Source of the DNA: Deltaproteobacteria bacterium
GTDB taxonomy: Bacteria; Desulfobacterota; Syntrophia; Syntrophales; UBA2210
DNA length: 36,375 bases
Assembly (NCBI GenBank): GCA_026388515.1
Contig: JAPLJO010000125.1
Location: 1-36,375 of the forward strand
Reading direction: 5' to 3'
Each line of letters begins with the position of its first letter. The stretch's first letter is position 1. The notes under the pieces were generated by a model. It saw nothing but the letters and a program-made list of their open reading frames with translations, was not told where the DNA came from and ran no database searches. Shown here piece by piece: positions 17,111 through 25,991 of this stretch. Made by a program: the position numbers and the translations under genes.

Positions 17111-18733
17111 TTAGGTTTGCTGCCTGTTGATGTAATACTGCTGGCCGATGCTCAGTACGTTGCTGAATAACCAGTAAATGACCAGTCCCGAGGGGAAGCT
17201 GAGAAAGAGGAACGTGAAAATCACGGGCATCCACATCATCATTTTCACCTGAAGATCATTTCCCGTGGGAGTGGGGGTCATTTTCTGCTGGATGAACATG
17301 GTCGCTCCCATGATTATGGGCGTCACGTAGTAGGGGTCTTTCGCCGAGAGATCATGAATCCAGAAGTAAAAGGGCGCGTGGCGGAGTTCGATGGAGTAGA
17401 GGAGCACCTTATAGAGGGCGAAAAAGACCGGTATCTGAATCAGAAGGGGCAGACATCCGCTCATGGGATTTATCTTGTGGGTTCGGTACATCTCCATGGT
17501 GGCCTGCTGGAGCTTTGCTTTGTCATTCTTGAACTTTTCCTGGAGTTCCTTGAGCTTGGGCTGAAGCTTCTGCATTTCCTTCATGGACTTGTAGCTCATG
17601 GTGCCCAGCGGCCACAGGATAAGCTTGATGAACACGGTGAGAATGATGATGGCGAGACCGTAGTTGCGGGCGTACTGGTAAATGTAGTTGAGCACGGAGA
17701 GAAGAGGAACGGTAAGCCACCGTATCCAGGTGCCGCCGAGATCGACGGCCCGTTCAATCCCCAGACCTTCGGATTTTAGCCGCTCATATTCCTTGGGGCC
17801 CACGTACAGTGCGTACCTGAAGGTTCCCGACTGTCCCGGGGGGATGATATTCCGCGGTCCTTCGAGGGCCGTCGTCACCACGTTCGCGGCATCCTGCACC
17901 ATGACGAAGCCCGTGAGCGAAGGCTGTTCGGGGACGATGGACGCAATGAAATACTTGGTTTCATATCCTCCCCACTGGACATCGGGACCCGTGAATTTCC
18001 GTTCGTCGAGATTCTTGATCTTTTCAGTGACAAGCGCATTCTTCACCATCGCCACCGGCCCCTCATGACTGTACCGGTCCGCTTTGGTGTCTGGATCGAG
18101 GTAATGGGTCCACGCCACCAGGGCGTTTTCCTTTATGGTGATGTTGGAAAGATTATGGACCTTGATTTCGAGATCGAAGGTGTATTTTCCGGGGTGAAAG
18201 GTGTATATCTTGTCAACCTTTACCTCGCCCGGATAGGCCCACGAGAATATAAGCTGGCGCGGCGCCTCCCCTCCCACCACGGCAAGTGAACCGGCGCTCG
18301 CCTCGTAGAGCACGCCGCCGGGGATCGCCACTGTTGAATCGGGGAAGCCGACGGTAAGCGGATAGTCGCCGGTGCCTGTGGCAGACACAAGTTCGACGGG
18401 CCCTGAATCCGTTGCGAGACTTTCCCTGTAATCGCGGAGCATGAAGGATTTCAGGCTTGCGCCCCGGGTGGTGAATACCGCCGTATAGAGCGGCGTTTCA
18501 ACGGTTATATCCTTCGCTTCGCCGCCGTTCTTTTCAATTGCAAGCCGCTTGAGGGGAGCTTCCTCTGCCCCCGGCGCGACTGCGTTACCCTGCGGTTCTG
18601 CGGGGGACTTTTCTTCCGCGGGCTTTTCCATCGTCACCCCGGGCTTCGGGGGATGGGTTTTCATGTAATAATATTGATAGCCTATCAGCAGTAAAAGCGA
18701 CAGGACTATGGCAAGGAATGTCCTCTGTTCCAA
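17111..18733 (-). CDS. yidC: Membrane protein insertase YidC
   Basis: Inserts proteins into the inner membrane alone or with SecYEG. The start is TTG 18733, firmly set by AGGAGG 6 nt upstream and by the first membrane segment immediately after it (TFLAIVLSLLLLIGYQYYY). A Pro/Glu-rich linker leads to a large periplasmic beta-domain (about 60-330), the Gram-negative form. The conserved insertase core follows: GLAIIILTVFIKLILWPLG, a coiled-coil loop with LQPKLKELQEKFKNDK, NPMSGCLPLLIQIPVFFALY and further C-terminal segments. The position of the groove arginine of E. coli YidC (Arg366) appears to be Lys here. 540 aa. Confidence 0.96.
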   Translation of the reverse strand: MEQRTFLAIVLSLLLLIGYQYYYMKTHPPKPGVTMEKPAEEKSPAEPQGNAVAPGAEEAPLKRLAIEKNGGEAKDITVETPLYTAVFTTRGASLKSFMLRDYRESLATDSGPVELVSATGTGDYPLTVGFPDSTVAIPGGVLYEASAGSLAVVGGEAPRQLIFSWAYPGEVKVDKIYTFHPGKYTFDLEIKVHNLSNITIKENALVAWTHYLDPDTKADRYSHEGPVAMVKNALVTEKIKNLDERKFTGPDVQWGGYETKYFIASIVPEQPSLTGFVMVQDAANVVTTALEGPRNIIPPGQSGTFRYALYVGPKEYERLKSEGLGIERAVDLGGTWIRWLTVPLLSVLNYIYQYARNYGLAIIILTVFIKLILWPLGTMSYKSMKEMQKLQPKLKELQEKFKNDKAKLQQATMEMYRTHKINPMSGCLPLLIQIPVFFALYKVLLYSIELRHAPFYFWIHDLSAKDPYYVTPIIMGATMFIQQKMTPTPTGNDLQVKMMMWMPVIFTFLFLSFPSGLVIYWLFSNVLSIGQQYYINRQQT

Positions 18734-18763
18734 GGGTAACCTCCTGATTGTCCGAACCAGCGT

Positions 18764-18973
18764 TCATTTTACGGGGTCATATCCGCCCGGATTGAAAGGA
18801 TGGCACCGAAGTATGCGCAGGATGCCCATTGCAAGGCCTCTCATCACGCCGTGGCGGTCAATGGCCTCTTTTGCATACTCGGAGCAGGATGGATAAAACC
18901 GGCAACTCGGCGGCAGGTAAGGTGATATCATCACCTGGTAGGAACGGATTATAAAAATGAAAAAACGTTTCAC
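18764..18973 (-). CDS. yidD: Membrane protein insertion efficiency factor YidD
   Basis: Small membrane-associated protein thought to assist YidC-dependent insertion. I chose GTG at 18973: it overlaps the rnpA stop as GTGA and gives the usual family N-terminus ([20 protein letters not shown]). TTG at 18982 is an alternative three codons upstream. The motif [17 protein letters not shown] with two cysteines, followed by [14 protein letters not shown], is diagnostic. 69 aa. It lies 30 bp upstream of yidC. Confidence 0.93.
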   Translation of the reverse strand: MKRFFIFIIRSYQVMISPYLPPSCRFYPSCSEYAKEAIDRHGVMRGLAMGILRILRCHPFNPGGYDPVK

Positions 18974-19329
18974 GCTCTGCAATTCGTCCGCGCACGTTCG
19001 AAGAGTTTCTCAAGTTCCGTACATATATCCTGATATTTCAAAGACGATACATCATTTCTGGCGATTATTACTATATCCTTTGAATCAGGCAACTTGTCTT
19101 TCCTCAGTCTGAAAAACTCACGCACGAGCCGTTTTATTCTGTTTCGTCTGACCGCCTTCCCTACCTTTTTGCCGACGGTAACCCCAAGCCGCCGCGTTCC
19201 CAGTTCGTTGCCGTGGATTATGACCACAAAATTTTCCGAGCTGAACCGTACCCCCTTTTGATGTGCGTCGAGAAAACGCGCTCTTTTCCTTATTCTTTCA
19301 AGTTTTCCGAAGGTCTGCGTTCCAGGCAA
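18970..19329 (-). CDS. rnpA: Ribonuclease P protein component
   Basis: Protein subunit of RNase P, which trims tRNA 5' leaders. The RNR motif is present ([18 protein letters not shown]), as is the N-terminal [16 protein letters not shown] typical of RnpA. The start is TTG 19329 with AGGGA about 9 nt upstream; no in-frame ATG precedes the conserved region. 119 aa, normal. It follows rpmH by 36 bp and overlaps yidD by 4 bp. Confidence 0.95.
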   Translation of the reverse strand: MPGTQTFGKLERIRKRARFLDAHQKGVRFSSENFVVIIHGNELGTRRLGVTVGKKVGKAVRRNRIKRLVREFFRLRKDKLPDSKDIVIIARNDVSSLKYQDICTELEKLFERARTNCRA

Positions 19330-19365
19330 TCGTACAATCCCTGCATAACCGCGTGTGATATATGG

Positions 19366-19503
19366 TTATACCGAAATTCTCTTTCTACCTTTTGCCCTTC
19401 TTCTGCTGAGGACCTGCCTCCCGGCACGCGTGGACATTCTGACGCGAAATCCATGAGTTCTCTTACGCTTTGTATTGGTAAAGGTGGTGATGTTTCGTTT
19501 CAT
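19366..19503 (-). CDS. rpmH: Ribosomal protein bL34
   Basis: A 45-residue basic protein of the large subunit. Residues 11-30 ([20 protein letters not shown]) and the tail RRRAKGRKR are unmistakable L34. The start is ATG at 19503 with GGAG 7 nt upstream; the stop is TAA at 19366-19368. The N-terminus reads [10 protein letters not shown] where nearly all L34 proteins have MKRT(Y/F)QPS, so the family signature is missing at this end. First gene of the cluster. Confidence 0.96.
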   Translation of the reverse strand: MKRNITTFTNTKRKRTHGFRVRMSTRAGRQVLSRRRAKGRKRISV

Positions 19504-19536
19504 GATTTAACTCCAACCGGAATCTGTGAAGCGGTA

Positions 19537-19565
19537 CTTTGACCACAAAGACACTTTTTTGTCAA
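19537..19565 (-). promoter_or_regulatory. Candidate promoter for rpmH cluster
   Basis: Minus-strand TTGACA (19560-19565) is a perfect -35 box about 60 bp upstream of the rpmH start. The -10 at the right distance (TCAAAG, 19537-19542) is weak, so only the -35 is convincing. Confidence 0.3.
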
Positions 19566-19654
19566 GCCGGAAATCACTTTACCCTTGAACCGGGAGCATC
19601 TTTGATATATGCCTTCAACCCTCTTCATATCGTTTAAGGTATTTATCGGCACCA

Positions 19655-20641
19655 ATGAATAAAAAAACGGCGCCCATCAGGGAAATTGCCAGTGATCTTT
19701 ATATGATAACGCTTCCCATGCCCTTCAGGCTGGGGCATGTGAATGTCTATGTGCTCGCGAACGGCGGGAAAGCCGTTCTTTTCGATACGGGCCTCAACAT
19801 CAATGAATCCCGCGGAGAGTTCGGGGCCGCTCTCGATACGCTGAACCTTTCTCCGGTGGATATCGAGCACGTCTTTCTCACGCACTTCCACGCCGACCAC
19901 TGCGGGGCGGCATCCCACATCAGGCAGGCCTCGGGTGCAACAATCCACATGTCGGAGCAGGGCGCACGGCAGATTCAAAAGCTGGACGAGATGAACGCGA
20001 TGATAGAGCGCACGGGGAGCTACCTGAAAGCCCACGGACTTCCCGAAAAAACAATCGGATTTATTGAGAAATTCTTTATTCTTTTCAGGCAGGTCACCAG
20101 CCCCTTTGAAGTGAACGCCGTCATACAGCCCCACGATATTATTACCGTCGGGACCCGGACCATCGAGGCGATCCCGACACCGGGCCACGCCAACGGCCAT
20201 ATCTGCTTCTATCTCAAAGACGACGGCATCCTGATTTCCGGCGATCATGTGCTCCCGGACATCACCCCGAATCTCGGCCCCGACCTTTTCGATTCCTCCT
20301 TTTTCCCGCTGGAGGCATTTCTTGCATCTCTTGCGGGCGTGAGGGAACTGCCGGTTTCAATGGTATGCCCCGCCCACGGGGCGCCCTTCCCGGGCCTGAA
20401 GGGGCGAGTGGATGAAATCATCGAGCACCACAGGGTGAGGAAGCAGGTTGTCCTTGACGCAGTGAGGAAAAAAGAAAGGAGCACGTATCTCATCGCGTGT
20501 GAAGTGTTCGAAAACAACCTTACGGAGTTCGACAAGTTCCTCGCGCTGAACGAGACGTACGTGCATCTCCTGGAGCTGGAAAAAGAGAAAATCATTTCAA
20601 GAAAAACCCTGGACAACGGCATTATTCACTGGTCTGCCTGA
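19655..20641 (+). CDS. MBL-fold metallo-hydrolase
   Basis: Metallo-beta-lactamase-superfamily hydrolase of unknown substrate. Metal motifs: THFHADHCG (76-84), the His in PGHANGHICFY, the Asp in LISGDHVLPDITPNLG, and the C-terminal CPAHG. After the MBL core comes a helical extension (about 250-328; DEIIEHHRVRKQVVLDAV) resembling the LACTB2/winged-helix-like tail of thioester hydrolase-type members. 328 aa. Transcribed divergently from rpmH and convergently with the O-antigen ligase gene; the last 20 bp overlap that gene's 3' end on the opposite strand. The ribosome-binding site is weak. Confidence 0.9.
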   Translation: MNKKTAPIREIASDLYMITLPMPFRLGHVNVYVLANGGKAVLFDTGLNINESRGEFGAALDTLNLSPVDIEHVFLTHFHADHCGAASHIRQASGATIHMSEQGARQIQKLDEMNAMIERTGSYLKAHGLPEKTIGFIEKFFILFRQVTSPFEVNAVIQPHDIITVGTRTIEAIPTPGHANGHICFYLKDDGILISGDHVLPDITPNLGPDLFDSSFFPLEAFLASLAGVRELPVSMVCPAHGAPFPGLKGRVDEIIEHHRVRKQVVLDAVRKKERSTYLIACEVFENNLTEFDKFLALNETYVHLLELEKEKIISRKTLDNGIIHWSA

Positions 20642-21878
20642 TATTCTCTTCCCCGGTGCCGGTCAACACGGGAGATTCCTTCCCGGTGGATGAATCAAGA
20701 CTGTGTAAAATCGATGTACACGCCAGGCATACATAAAAGAGTACGGCGCTTTTATGATTATTCATGATATTGCCTGTCATTCCCGCCGCCAGAAGGACCA
20801 CAAACGCAGATAGAGAGCAGTGAGACCAGTATCTGACGAAACTGCCATGTCCGGACCGCCAGAGGGACCAGGATGTTTTAAGGCTGATACCTATAATGCA
20901 GGAAAATATAATCAATCCCACAAGGCCAAGCCGGACGAGTACATCGAGGATGAAATTGTGGGTGTGAGAGAATGCCCTGCTCTGCAGTTCCTGCGGAAGC
21001 CTTGAATTATAGGTATTCCACTCTTTCCTGAAGGTCTCCATACCGAACCCGATCCCCGTCAGCGGGTGTTCCTTGATTATTTCCAGCGCCGTATAAATAA
21101 TTTTAACCCTTCCGTCCTGCAGTATCCTTTCAGGAACCACCCTCTCTTTAAACCCGGGGGAAAGGGTGATCATGAGCGACACGATAATGGTTCCCGCGAG
21201 CATCACGAGAAGCAGTTTCTTCCAGTTCTGTGAAAAAAGCAGAACCAGCGACACGATGAGAGCGACAAGAGAGCCGCGGGAATAGGTTAACACCATCGCC
21301 GCCAGACTGGCCGCGAAGCACGCCGATATCATCATCACTGCCGGCAGTCTTTTCTCTCTGAAAAGCAGGGAGAGTGAAAGCACCGTCGCAAAGGAAGTAA
21401 TGATGCCGATCATATTCGGCTGTATCTCCGGGTCGGGTAAAAGGCGGGCGGACAGGGGATTTCCCTGTACGAAGTAAAAATATGCGATTGCCGCAACGGA
21501 AAAGACTGCCGTTGAGATGACAATGGTCTTAACGAGGATAATAAAGCGCCTCTCCGTGTTGAAAAAATTGACCAGAATGTAAAAGAGCACGACATAATTC
21601 AAAAGGTGCGTGTAGAAATCGTGAAAGCTGTTCGCGCGGTCGTGCGACCAGAAGATGCTCGCGAAGGACCAGCCGAGATATACTGCAAGAATCCAGGTAA
21701 AGGGCGTCCTGAATGTAAAATCAGCGGACCGTGACAGGACAAGGACAACGAGCAGGACGAGCGCCAGGTTGAAGGATATCGCCTGGAGGGCCGTCACATG
21801 CGGGAATGGGTTCAGCACGAGAAAAAGGGCGATGAGCACCAGGACTATCCGGTTACCACAGGTATTCCATGAGATCAT
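20622..21878 (-). CDS. O-antigen ligase (WaaL/Wzy_C family)
   Basis: Integral membrane protein expected to join undecaprenyl-linked O-antigen to the lipid A-core. I count about ten or more hydrophobic segments over 418 aa (for example IVLVLIALFLVLNPFPH and ISFNLALVLLVVLVLS). The Wzy_C landmarks are HPLTGIGFGMETF and, in the large periplasmic loop, SHTHNFILDVLVRLGLVG. The start at ATG 21878 overlaps the upstream kinase-like gene by 26 bp. Last gene of the LPS cluster. A polymerase (Wzy) role cannot be excluded from sequence, but location among core transferases favours ligase. Confidence 0.85.
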   Translation of the reverse strand: MISWNTCGNRIVLVLIALFLVLNPFPHVTALQAISFNLALVLLVVLVLSRSADFTFRTPFTWILAVYLGWSFASIFWSHDRANSFHDFYTHLLNYVVLFYILVNFFNTERRFIILVKTIVISTAVFSVAAIAYFYFVQGNPLSARLLPDPEIQPNMIGIITSFATVLSLSLLFREKRLPAVMMISACFAASLAAMVLTYSRGSLVALIVSLVLLFSQNWKKLLLVMLAGTIIVSLMITLSPGFKERVVPERILQDGRVKIIYTALEIIKEHPLTGIGFGMETFRKEWNTYNSRLPQELQSRAFSHTHNFILDVLVRLGLVGLIIFSCIIGISLKTSWSLWRSGHGSFVRYWSHCSLSAFVVLLAAGMTGNIMNNHKSAVLFYVCLACTSILHSLDSSTGKESPVLTGTGEENIRQTSE

Positions 21879-22674
21879 ACAGCGTTACCTTGCCGGAATT
21901 TCTTTTCTTTTTTCTTTCATTGCTGAACCGGTGGAACGACTGAAAGGGCCTGCCGACGACGCCGGTTCTAATGCATTGAAATACCTCGTCATGGTGATAA
22001 CAATCACGAAAAATTCTCATGACGGGCGCGCGGGATTCCGGGTCCAAATCTTCCGCAAGCGTCACCAGAAGCTTGAGCACTTCGCGGGACGCAGAGAGTG
22101 CCGGAGGCTCCCACGGCCTCCCCATTTCAAAATCAACGTGATACACGGCACTGCCTGCAAATAGAATATTGCGCGTATTCGCATCGATATGAAAAAGCAG
22201 GGGGTCGGCCGCCGCGAAGGCGCTGCCATGGCGGGCCGCAACTTCCGTAAAGAGGGCACGCAATTCCCCGCTCCGATCCTCTACGGAACGGGACGAACTA
22301 CGCGCCATCTCCCGCAGGGTTATCCCTTCGATAAACCGGGTGGCAAGAACGGGAATCCCGCCGAGCTCTTTCAGCGGATTGTCAACAATATCAGGAACGG
22401 TGAAGCCGTGCGCCTTCCAGTGCTTCAGGGCTTTTTCTTCGAATGCCCTGCGCTCTCCCGGAGATGTGTATTCGACGGGCTGCCTGAACCCCACAAAACC
22501 GAGAAACCGCCTCATTGCATATGTCGCCGCCGGCCGCTTCGGACAATATACCTTCAGAAACACAAAGGTCCCGTGTGATGGTATCTTGTAACAGGCATTG
22601 CTGTGGAGGGAGGTAATTCTGTACCTTTCAATTTCCTGCAGCAGCGGCAACGCATCATTGTTTCTTGAAGACAT
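21853..22674 (-). CDS. Lipopolysaccharide kinase-like protein (InaA/WaaP/Kdo-kinase type fold)
   Basis: Probable LPS-core sugar kinase with a protein-kinase-like fold. The catalytic loop is HIDANTRNIL (about 161-170, Asp and Asn in place) and the metal-binding DFG equivalent is HVDFEMG (about 178). A VFLKVY segment near residue 40 may carry the ATP-binding lysine. I chose ATG 22674, which overlaps the upstream methyltransferase stop by 20 bp and has AGGA 8 nt before it; the frame extends to 22716 without support. 273 aa. Which sugar is phosphorylated cannot be told. Confidence 0.75.
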   Translation of the reverse strand: MSSRNNDALPLLQEIERYRITSLHSNACYKIPSHGTFVFLKVYCPKRPAATYAMRRFLGFVGFRQPVEYTSPGERRAFEEKALKHWKAHGFTVPDIVDNPLKELGGIPVLATRFIEGITLREMARSSSRSVEDRSGELRALFTEVAARHGSAFAAADPLLFHIDANTRNILFAGSAVYHVDFEMGRPWEPPALSASREVLKLLVTLAEDLDPESRAPVMRIFRDCYHHDEVFQCIRTGVVGRPFQSFHRFSNERKKKRNSGKVTLYDLMEYLW

Positions 22675-23293
22675 AGACGAGATCCTGGCTGAACACCGTG
22701 GGCCATAACTTCGCACGGATGGTCTTTTTCGGTGTCGTCAATTTATACAGGGCAAACCCTTCTGAGGTCACCATTTTTTCAAAATCAGGCCCTGTCTGGA
22801 AGTTCACATGCGCCCTGGAAATCGGCGGGAACTTTCCTGCCAGGAATTTCAAACGATGATGATAGTAGCAGATATTCGGGATAACTCCCATGAACCAGCC
22901 ATCATCCGCCAGCACTTCCCGCACATTCTTCACGAATGCAACGGGGTCCGCGAGGTGATGAACGATTCTGCCGGCAATGACAAGGTCCATTGCATCCCGA
23001 TAGGCCGGCAGCCCCCCGTTAAGATCCCATATGGCAATCCTCTCCGTAGAAAAATCATAGAGCTCAAAGACCTTCTCCGAGAGCTCGATACCGTACAGGT
23101 CGTAATGCCGGGACAGCTCGCGAAAGACATGGCCCGGCCCCACACCGCAATCGAGCACGCGGGCTTTTCTTTTCCCGAGAATGTCAATCGCCGTTTTGAT
23201 AATGGTGCGGTGCACATCGGTAAATTGAAAGTGCCCGCTGCCGAGACGCTGTTCCCAGTATGATTCGTAATCGGAAACTCCAAATGTCTTCAT
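22655..23293 (-). CDS. Class I SAM-dependent methyltransferase (LPS cluster)
   Basis: Rossmann-fold methyltransferase. Motif I is VLDCGVGPGHV, motif II acidic end YGIELS, and GRIVHHLADPVAFVKNV resembles the post-I/motif IV region of Methyltransf_11/UbiE-like enzymes. I set the start at ATG 23293, whose ATGA overlaps the stop of the upstream glycosyltransferase; ATG at 23311 and 23323 are in frame. About 212 aa. Substrate unknown; a glycan or lipid-linked sugar is likely from context. Confidence 0.82.
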   Translation of the reverse strand: MKTFGVSDYESYWEQRLGSGHFQFTDVHRTIIKTAIDILGKRKARVLDCGVGPGHVFRELSRHYDLYGIELSEKVFELYDFSTERIAIWDLNGGLPAYRDAMDLVIAGRIVHHLADPVAFVKNVREVLADDGWFMGVIPNICYYHHRLKFLAGKFPPISRAHVNFQTGPDFEKMVTSEGFALYKLTTPKKTIRAKLWPTVFSQDLVYVFKKQ

Positions 23294-24312
23294 GCGTTCA
23301 TCAGATGACATGAGTCCACCCATGCGAATATTTTTCCCATCTGTGTTTCATAGGTATAGTCGGCGAGCACCCTTTGCTGACCCGCCAGGGCAATCCGGCG
23401 CCGCTCACCGTCATTGCGAAGATAATACCCCACCTTCTCAACCATTTCATCAGGCGTGTCAAATACCGCCACCTCCTCGCCGACCCTGAAGGCATCTTCA
23501 ATTCCCGGCGTCCGGCGACAGAGATAAAAACCACCGCACCCCGGCACGGCAAGACTACGGTTGCTGAGGCTCCTTCCCCGGACCGGGAGGTCGGCATCCT
23601 GGCCGATGAAAATCCCCGTCCCCCTGACCACCCCGGCAAAATCACGCATGTACACCTCACGACCCGCCCAGGCGCGGTGCACCCCGCCCAGAAAATAAGG
23701 CAGGTTCTTCAGCTGCCGCGAAAGCCGGGGACCCCACCAGCGGACGGCTATCCCCTCGCGCCGCAACCGCATGACCATCTCGCAACGCGTCCGGTAGATC
23801 GGCGCCCCCATGGAGCCAATCATCGCCACGTCCGTATGAAACTGCCGGGGCGAGTTCTGCCCCGATTCGCCAATGCCGAAAAAGGCCGGCGCAAAACCCT
23901 GGTGCACCCACTTCACGTGCCGTACGCCGCACCGCTGAAAAAACTCTACGTGATCCTCCACGTTGGTGCATACAAAATCATGCGCCAGGGCAAGGGGCGT
24001 CATCCAGTCTTCGAGGGGAATCATGGTAAACCATAGAATTGTCACACAGCCGGCACGCCGGAATTTCTCCACGAGGCCGGGGGATAATTTTTCACCTTTT
24101 AACGTAACGACATACGTTGGCTTTTCCCTTTCGACGATGCCCGGCAGGTCTTCTTCAAACCGCGGGTTGGTGCGGTAGTCGTACCCGATGACCCGATAGC
24201 CGAGACCTTCCATGGCCGCCGCCATGTACCGCCCCGAATTAAGGGGACTGTCGATTGGCCCGCAGAAAAGAACGGTCTTCCAACCGTGTCCTTCATCCGT
24301 TATACTTCCCAT
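23290..24312 (-). CDS. CgeB-like glycosyltransferase
   Basis: Putative GT-B glycosyltransferase of the CgeB/spore-maturation-protein-like group. The N-terminal half has VLFCGPIDSPLNSGRYM and an alternating beta-alpha pattern. The C-terminal half has the family's nucleotide-sugar region: GRSLSNRSLAVPGCGGFYLC followed by an acidic stretch (EEVAVFDTPDEMVEKVGYYL). 340 aa. It starts 7 bp after the P-loop kinase stop. The donor and acceptor are unknown. Confidence 0.8.
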   Translation of the reverse strand: MGSITDEGHGWKTVLFCGPIDSPLNSGRYMAAAMEGLGYRVIGYDYRTNPRFEEDLPGIVEREKPTYVVTLKGEKLSPGLVEKFRRAGCVTILWFTMIPLEDWMTPLALAHDFVCTNVEDHVEFFQRCGVRHVKWVHQGFAPAFFGIGESGQNSPRQFHTDVAMIGSMGAPIYRTRCEMVMRLRREGIAVRWWGPRLSRQLKNLPYFLGGVHRAWAGREVYMRDFAGVVRGTGIFIGQDADLPVRGRSLSNRSLAVPGCGGFYLCRRTPGIEDAFRVGEEVAVFDTPDEMVEKVGYYLRNDGERRRIALAGQQRVLADYTYETQMGKIFAWVDSCHLMNA

Positions 24313-24319
24313 GGCTGCT

Positions 24320-24901
24320 CTAATGATTGCATATTCCGGTGATGATCCTCTTTATCATCCACTGAATCAACCACGCCGTTATCTCACGAGAGTTGTTGAT
24401 GAGCGTCAGAGACTTCCCGTACCGAAAGGAATCCTCGAGGGGTATTGTCCGCTTTTCTTTCTGAATAAGAAACTTGTCCGGATGGTGCCGATATCGTCTC
24501 TGCAGGCGTGCGAGACGAATCTCTTCGTCCGTCGTCAGGAAAATCATGATATCGGCATTATCGAGAAAGCGGCCGGGAATCCAGTTTGAAAAAAAAATGA
24601 CCTTCGCGGAAGCGGAGCCTACGAAATCACCGATGATTTTCTTTTCGCCGGGAAGCTTATCCCAGTGAAGCCTCCAGAATCGCGTGGTGTAGACCGTATT
24701 GTCATCGATCACGGTGATGTCCCGTCTCGGAATACTTCCAAATCCGAAGCGCACGAACTGCTTTGCCACATGGGTCTTGCCGGAGCCGGGAAGTCCCGCC
24801 AGCGCGATCACCACCTTCCCTTTTTCACGGAGAAGATCGTTGACCGCCCTCAGCAGCACCTCGCAGCCCTGTTTCCCTTGAAATGTTCCGAGATCAATCA
24901 T
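24320..24901 (-). CDS. P-loop kinase/ATPase of LPS cluster
   Basis: Small nucleotide-binding protein with Walker A GLPGSGKTH near residue 36, then VIDDNTVY (a likely Walker B/acceptor region) and IFLTTDEEIRLARLQRR, which resembles the lid region of adenylylsulfate- or gluconate-kinase-like enzymes. 193 aa. ATGA overlap with the heptosyltransferase stop shows tight coupling. It probably phosphorylates a sugar or sugar-lipid made by this cluster, but that is inference; I cannot assign a named family. Confidence 0.75.
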   Translation of the reverse strand: MIDLGTFQGKQGCEVLLRAVNDLLREKGKVVIALAGLPGSGKTHVAKQFVRFGFGSIPRRDITVIDDNTVYTTRFWRLHWDKLPGEKKIIGDFVGSASAKVIFFSNWIPGRFLDNADIMIFLTTDEEIRLARLQRRYRHHPDKFLIQKEKRTIPLEDSFRYGKSLTLINNSREITAWLIQWMIKRIITGICNH

Positions 24902-25983
24902 GATGGCTTCGTAAAAAGTCCTGCTTCCGCGTGGCGCTTTATCTGCAATTCCACGGCCGCCACTACCTCACCGAGGGATAGCTCCTGAAGGCAACGGCTC
25001 CACAGCCCGTCGTCGTCGCAGCCTTTTTTGCGGCAGGGCACACACTCCCAGGATTTCTGCACCACACTATGTCCTTCCCCGAAAGGTCCCCAGCGCCGTT
25101 GATTCTGAGGGCCGAAGAGCGCCACGACCGGTGTCTTCGCCGCCGCCGCGATATGCATCGGCCCCGAATCAACCCCCACAAAAAGAACCGCATTGCCTAT
25201 CAACGCAATCAGATTTCTCAGTGACAGACAACCGGCAAGATTGACCGCGCGGCCATTCGACAGCTGCTCCACGCGCTCGATGAATTTCCGCTCACTCTCA
25301 GTAGTCCCGCATACCAGGATCGGACGGATATTCCATGTATCATGCAGATACTCACAAAGCGCCGCGCATTCCTCACTCTTCCATTCCCTGTACCGGGCGA
25401 AGAGTGTGGGATGAATGACCGCGTACCGGTCATGCATCGCCACACCTTTTTCCTGTAAAATGCCCCGGCACGATTCATACTCTTCTTCGCTCCAGAAAAC
25501 GGCGGGTTCCGTCGTCACGGGAGCATGCCCAAGGTATTCAATCATCCGGAGCTGATCATGAACGATATGCGTCGCGCCGTTTGAATGTACCAGGTCCGTA
25601 TACAGGACATGCCGGTCGAATTTTTTTATCTTCTTCGATGCAAAACCAAGCCTGCGCGGTGCGCCGCTCACGTAACCCGTGAATGCTCCGCGGTCGTTGC
25701 CGGTAAGCTCCAGGACGAGATCAAAGCGCTGCCGGCGGATATCGCGGAGGAACCGGAACTGCTCCCATCCATCACGAAAGAAACCGGGGAACCTGCGCAA
25801 TGGCAGTATATTATCAAGATGCGGGTTATTGGCAAGTATGCCCTCCGTTCCTTTGTTCACCACCGCAGTTATGCGCGCCTCCGGGTAGCAATGCCGCAGT
25901 GAGGCGAAGACAGGTGTGATGATGATAACGTCGCCGATGCTCTTTAATTTCACCACCAGTATGTTGTGAAACGTATCGGGCAT
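24898..25983 (-). CDS. Lipopolysaccharide heptosyltransferase-like glycosyltransferase family 9
   Basis: GT9 enzyme, likely adding a heptose (or related residue) to the inner core from an ADP-heptose donor. Near the N-terminus ILVVKLKSIGDVIIITPVFA is the GT9 start motif; VIHPTLFARYREWK and GVDSGPMHIAAAAKTPVVAL are the donor-binding region. It has WaaQ/RfaQ-like features, including CVPCRKKGC near the end. I chose ATG 25983 over TTG 25995. The last residues (LFTKPS) and stop are encoded by bases matching the end of a dispersed repeat (24900-24920). ATGA overlap with the following kinase gene. Confidence 0.9.
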   Translation of the reverse strand: MPDTFHNILVVKLKSIGDVIIITPVFASLRHCYPEARITAVVNKGTEGILANNPHLDNILPLRRFPGFFRDGWEQFRFLRDIRRQRFDLVLELTGNDRGAFTGYVSGAPRRLGFASKKIKKFDRHVLYTDLVHSNGATHIVHDQLRMIEYLGHAPVTTEPAVFWSEEEYESCRGILQEKGVAMHDRYAVIHPTLFARYREWKSEECAALCEYLHDTWNIRPILVCGTTESERKFIERVEQLSNGRAVNLAGCLSLRNLIALIGNAVLFVGVDSGPMHIAAAAKTPVVALFGPQNQRRWGPFGEGHSVVQKSWECVPCRKKGCDDDGLWSRCLQELSLGEVVAAVELQIKRHAEAGLFTKPS

Positions 25984-25991
25984 GGCGGCTG

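Noticed and set aside
19504-19654. Replication origin or DnaA boxes next to rpmH
   Set aside because: The gene order is often origin-proximal, but I saw no cluster of TTATCCACA-like boxes and no dnaA in the window.
20771-20800. TGTCATTCCCGCC as another copy of the dispersed repeat
   Set aside because: It lies within the ligase coding sequence, has no partner hairpin arm, and encodes ordinary ligase residues.
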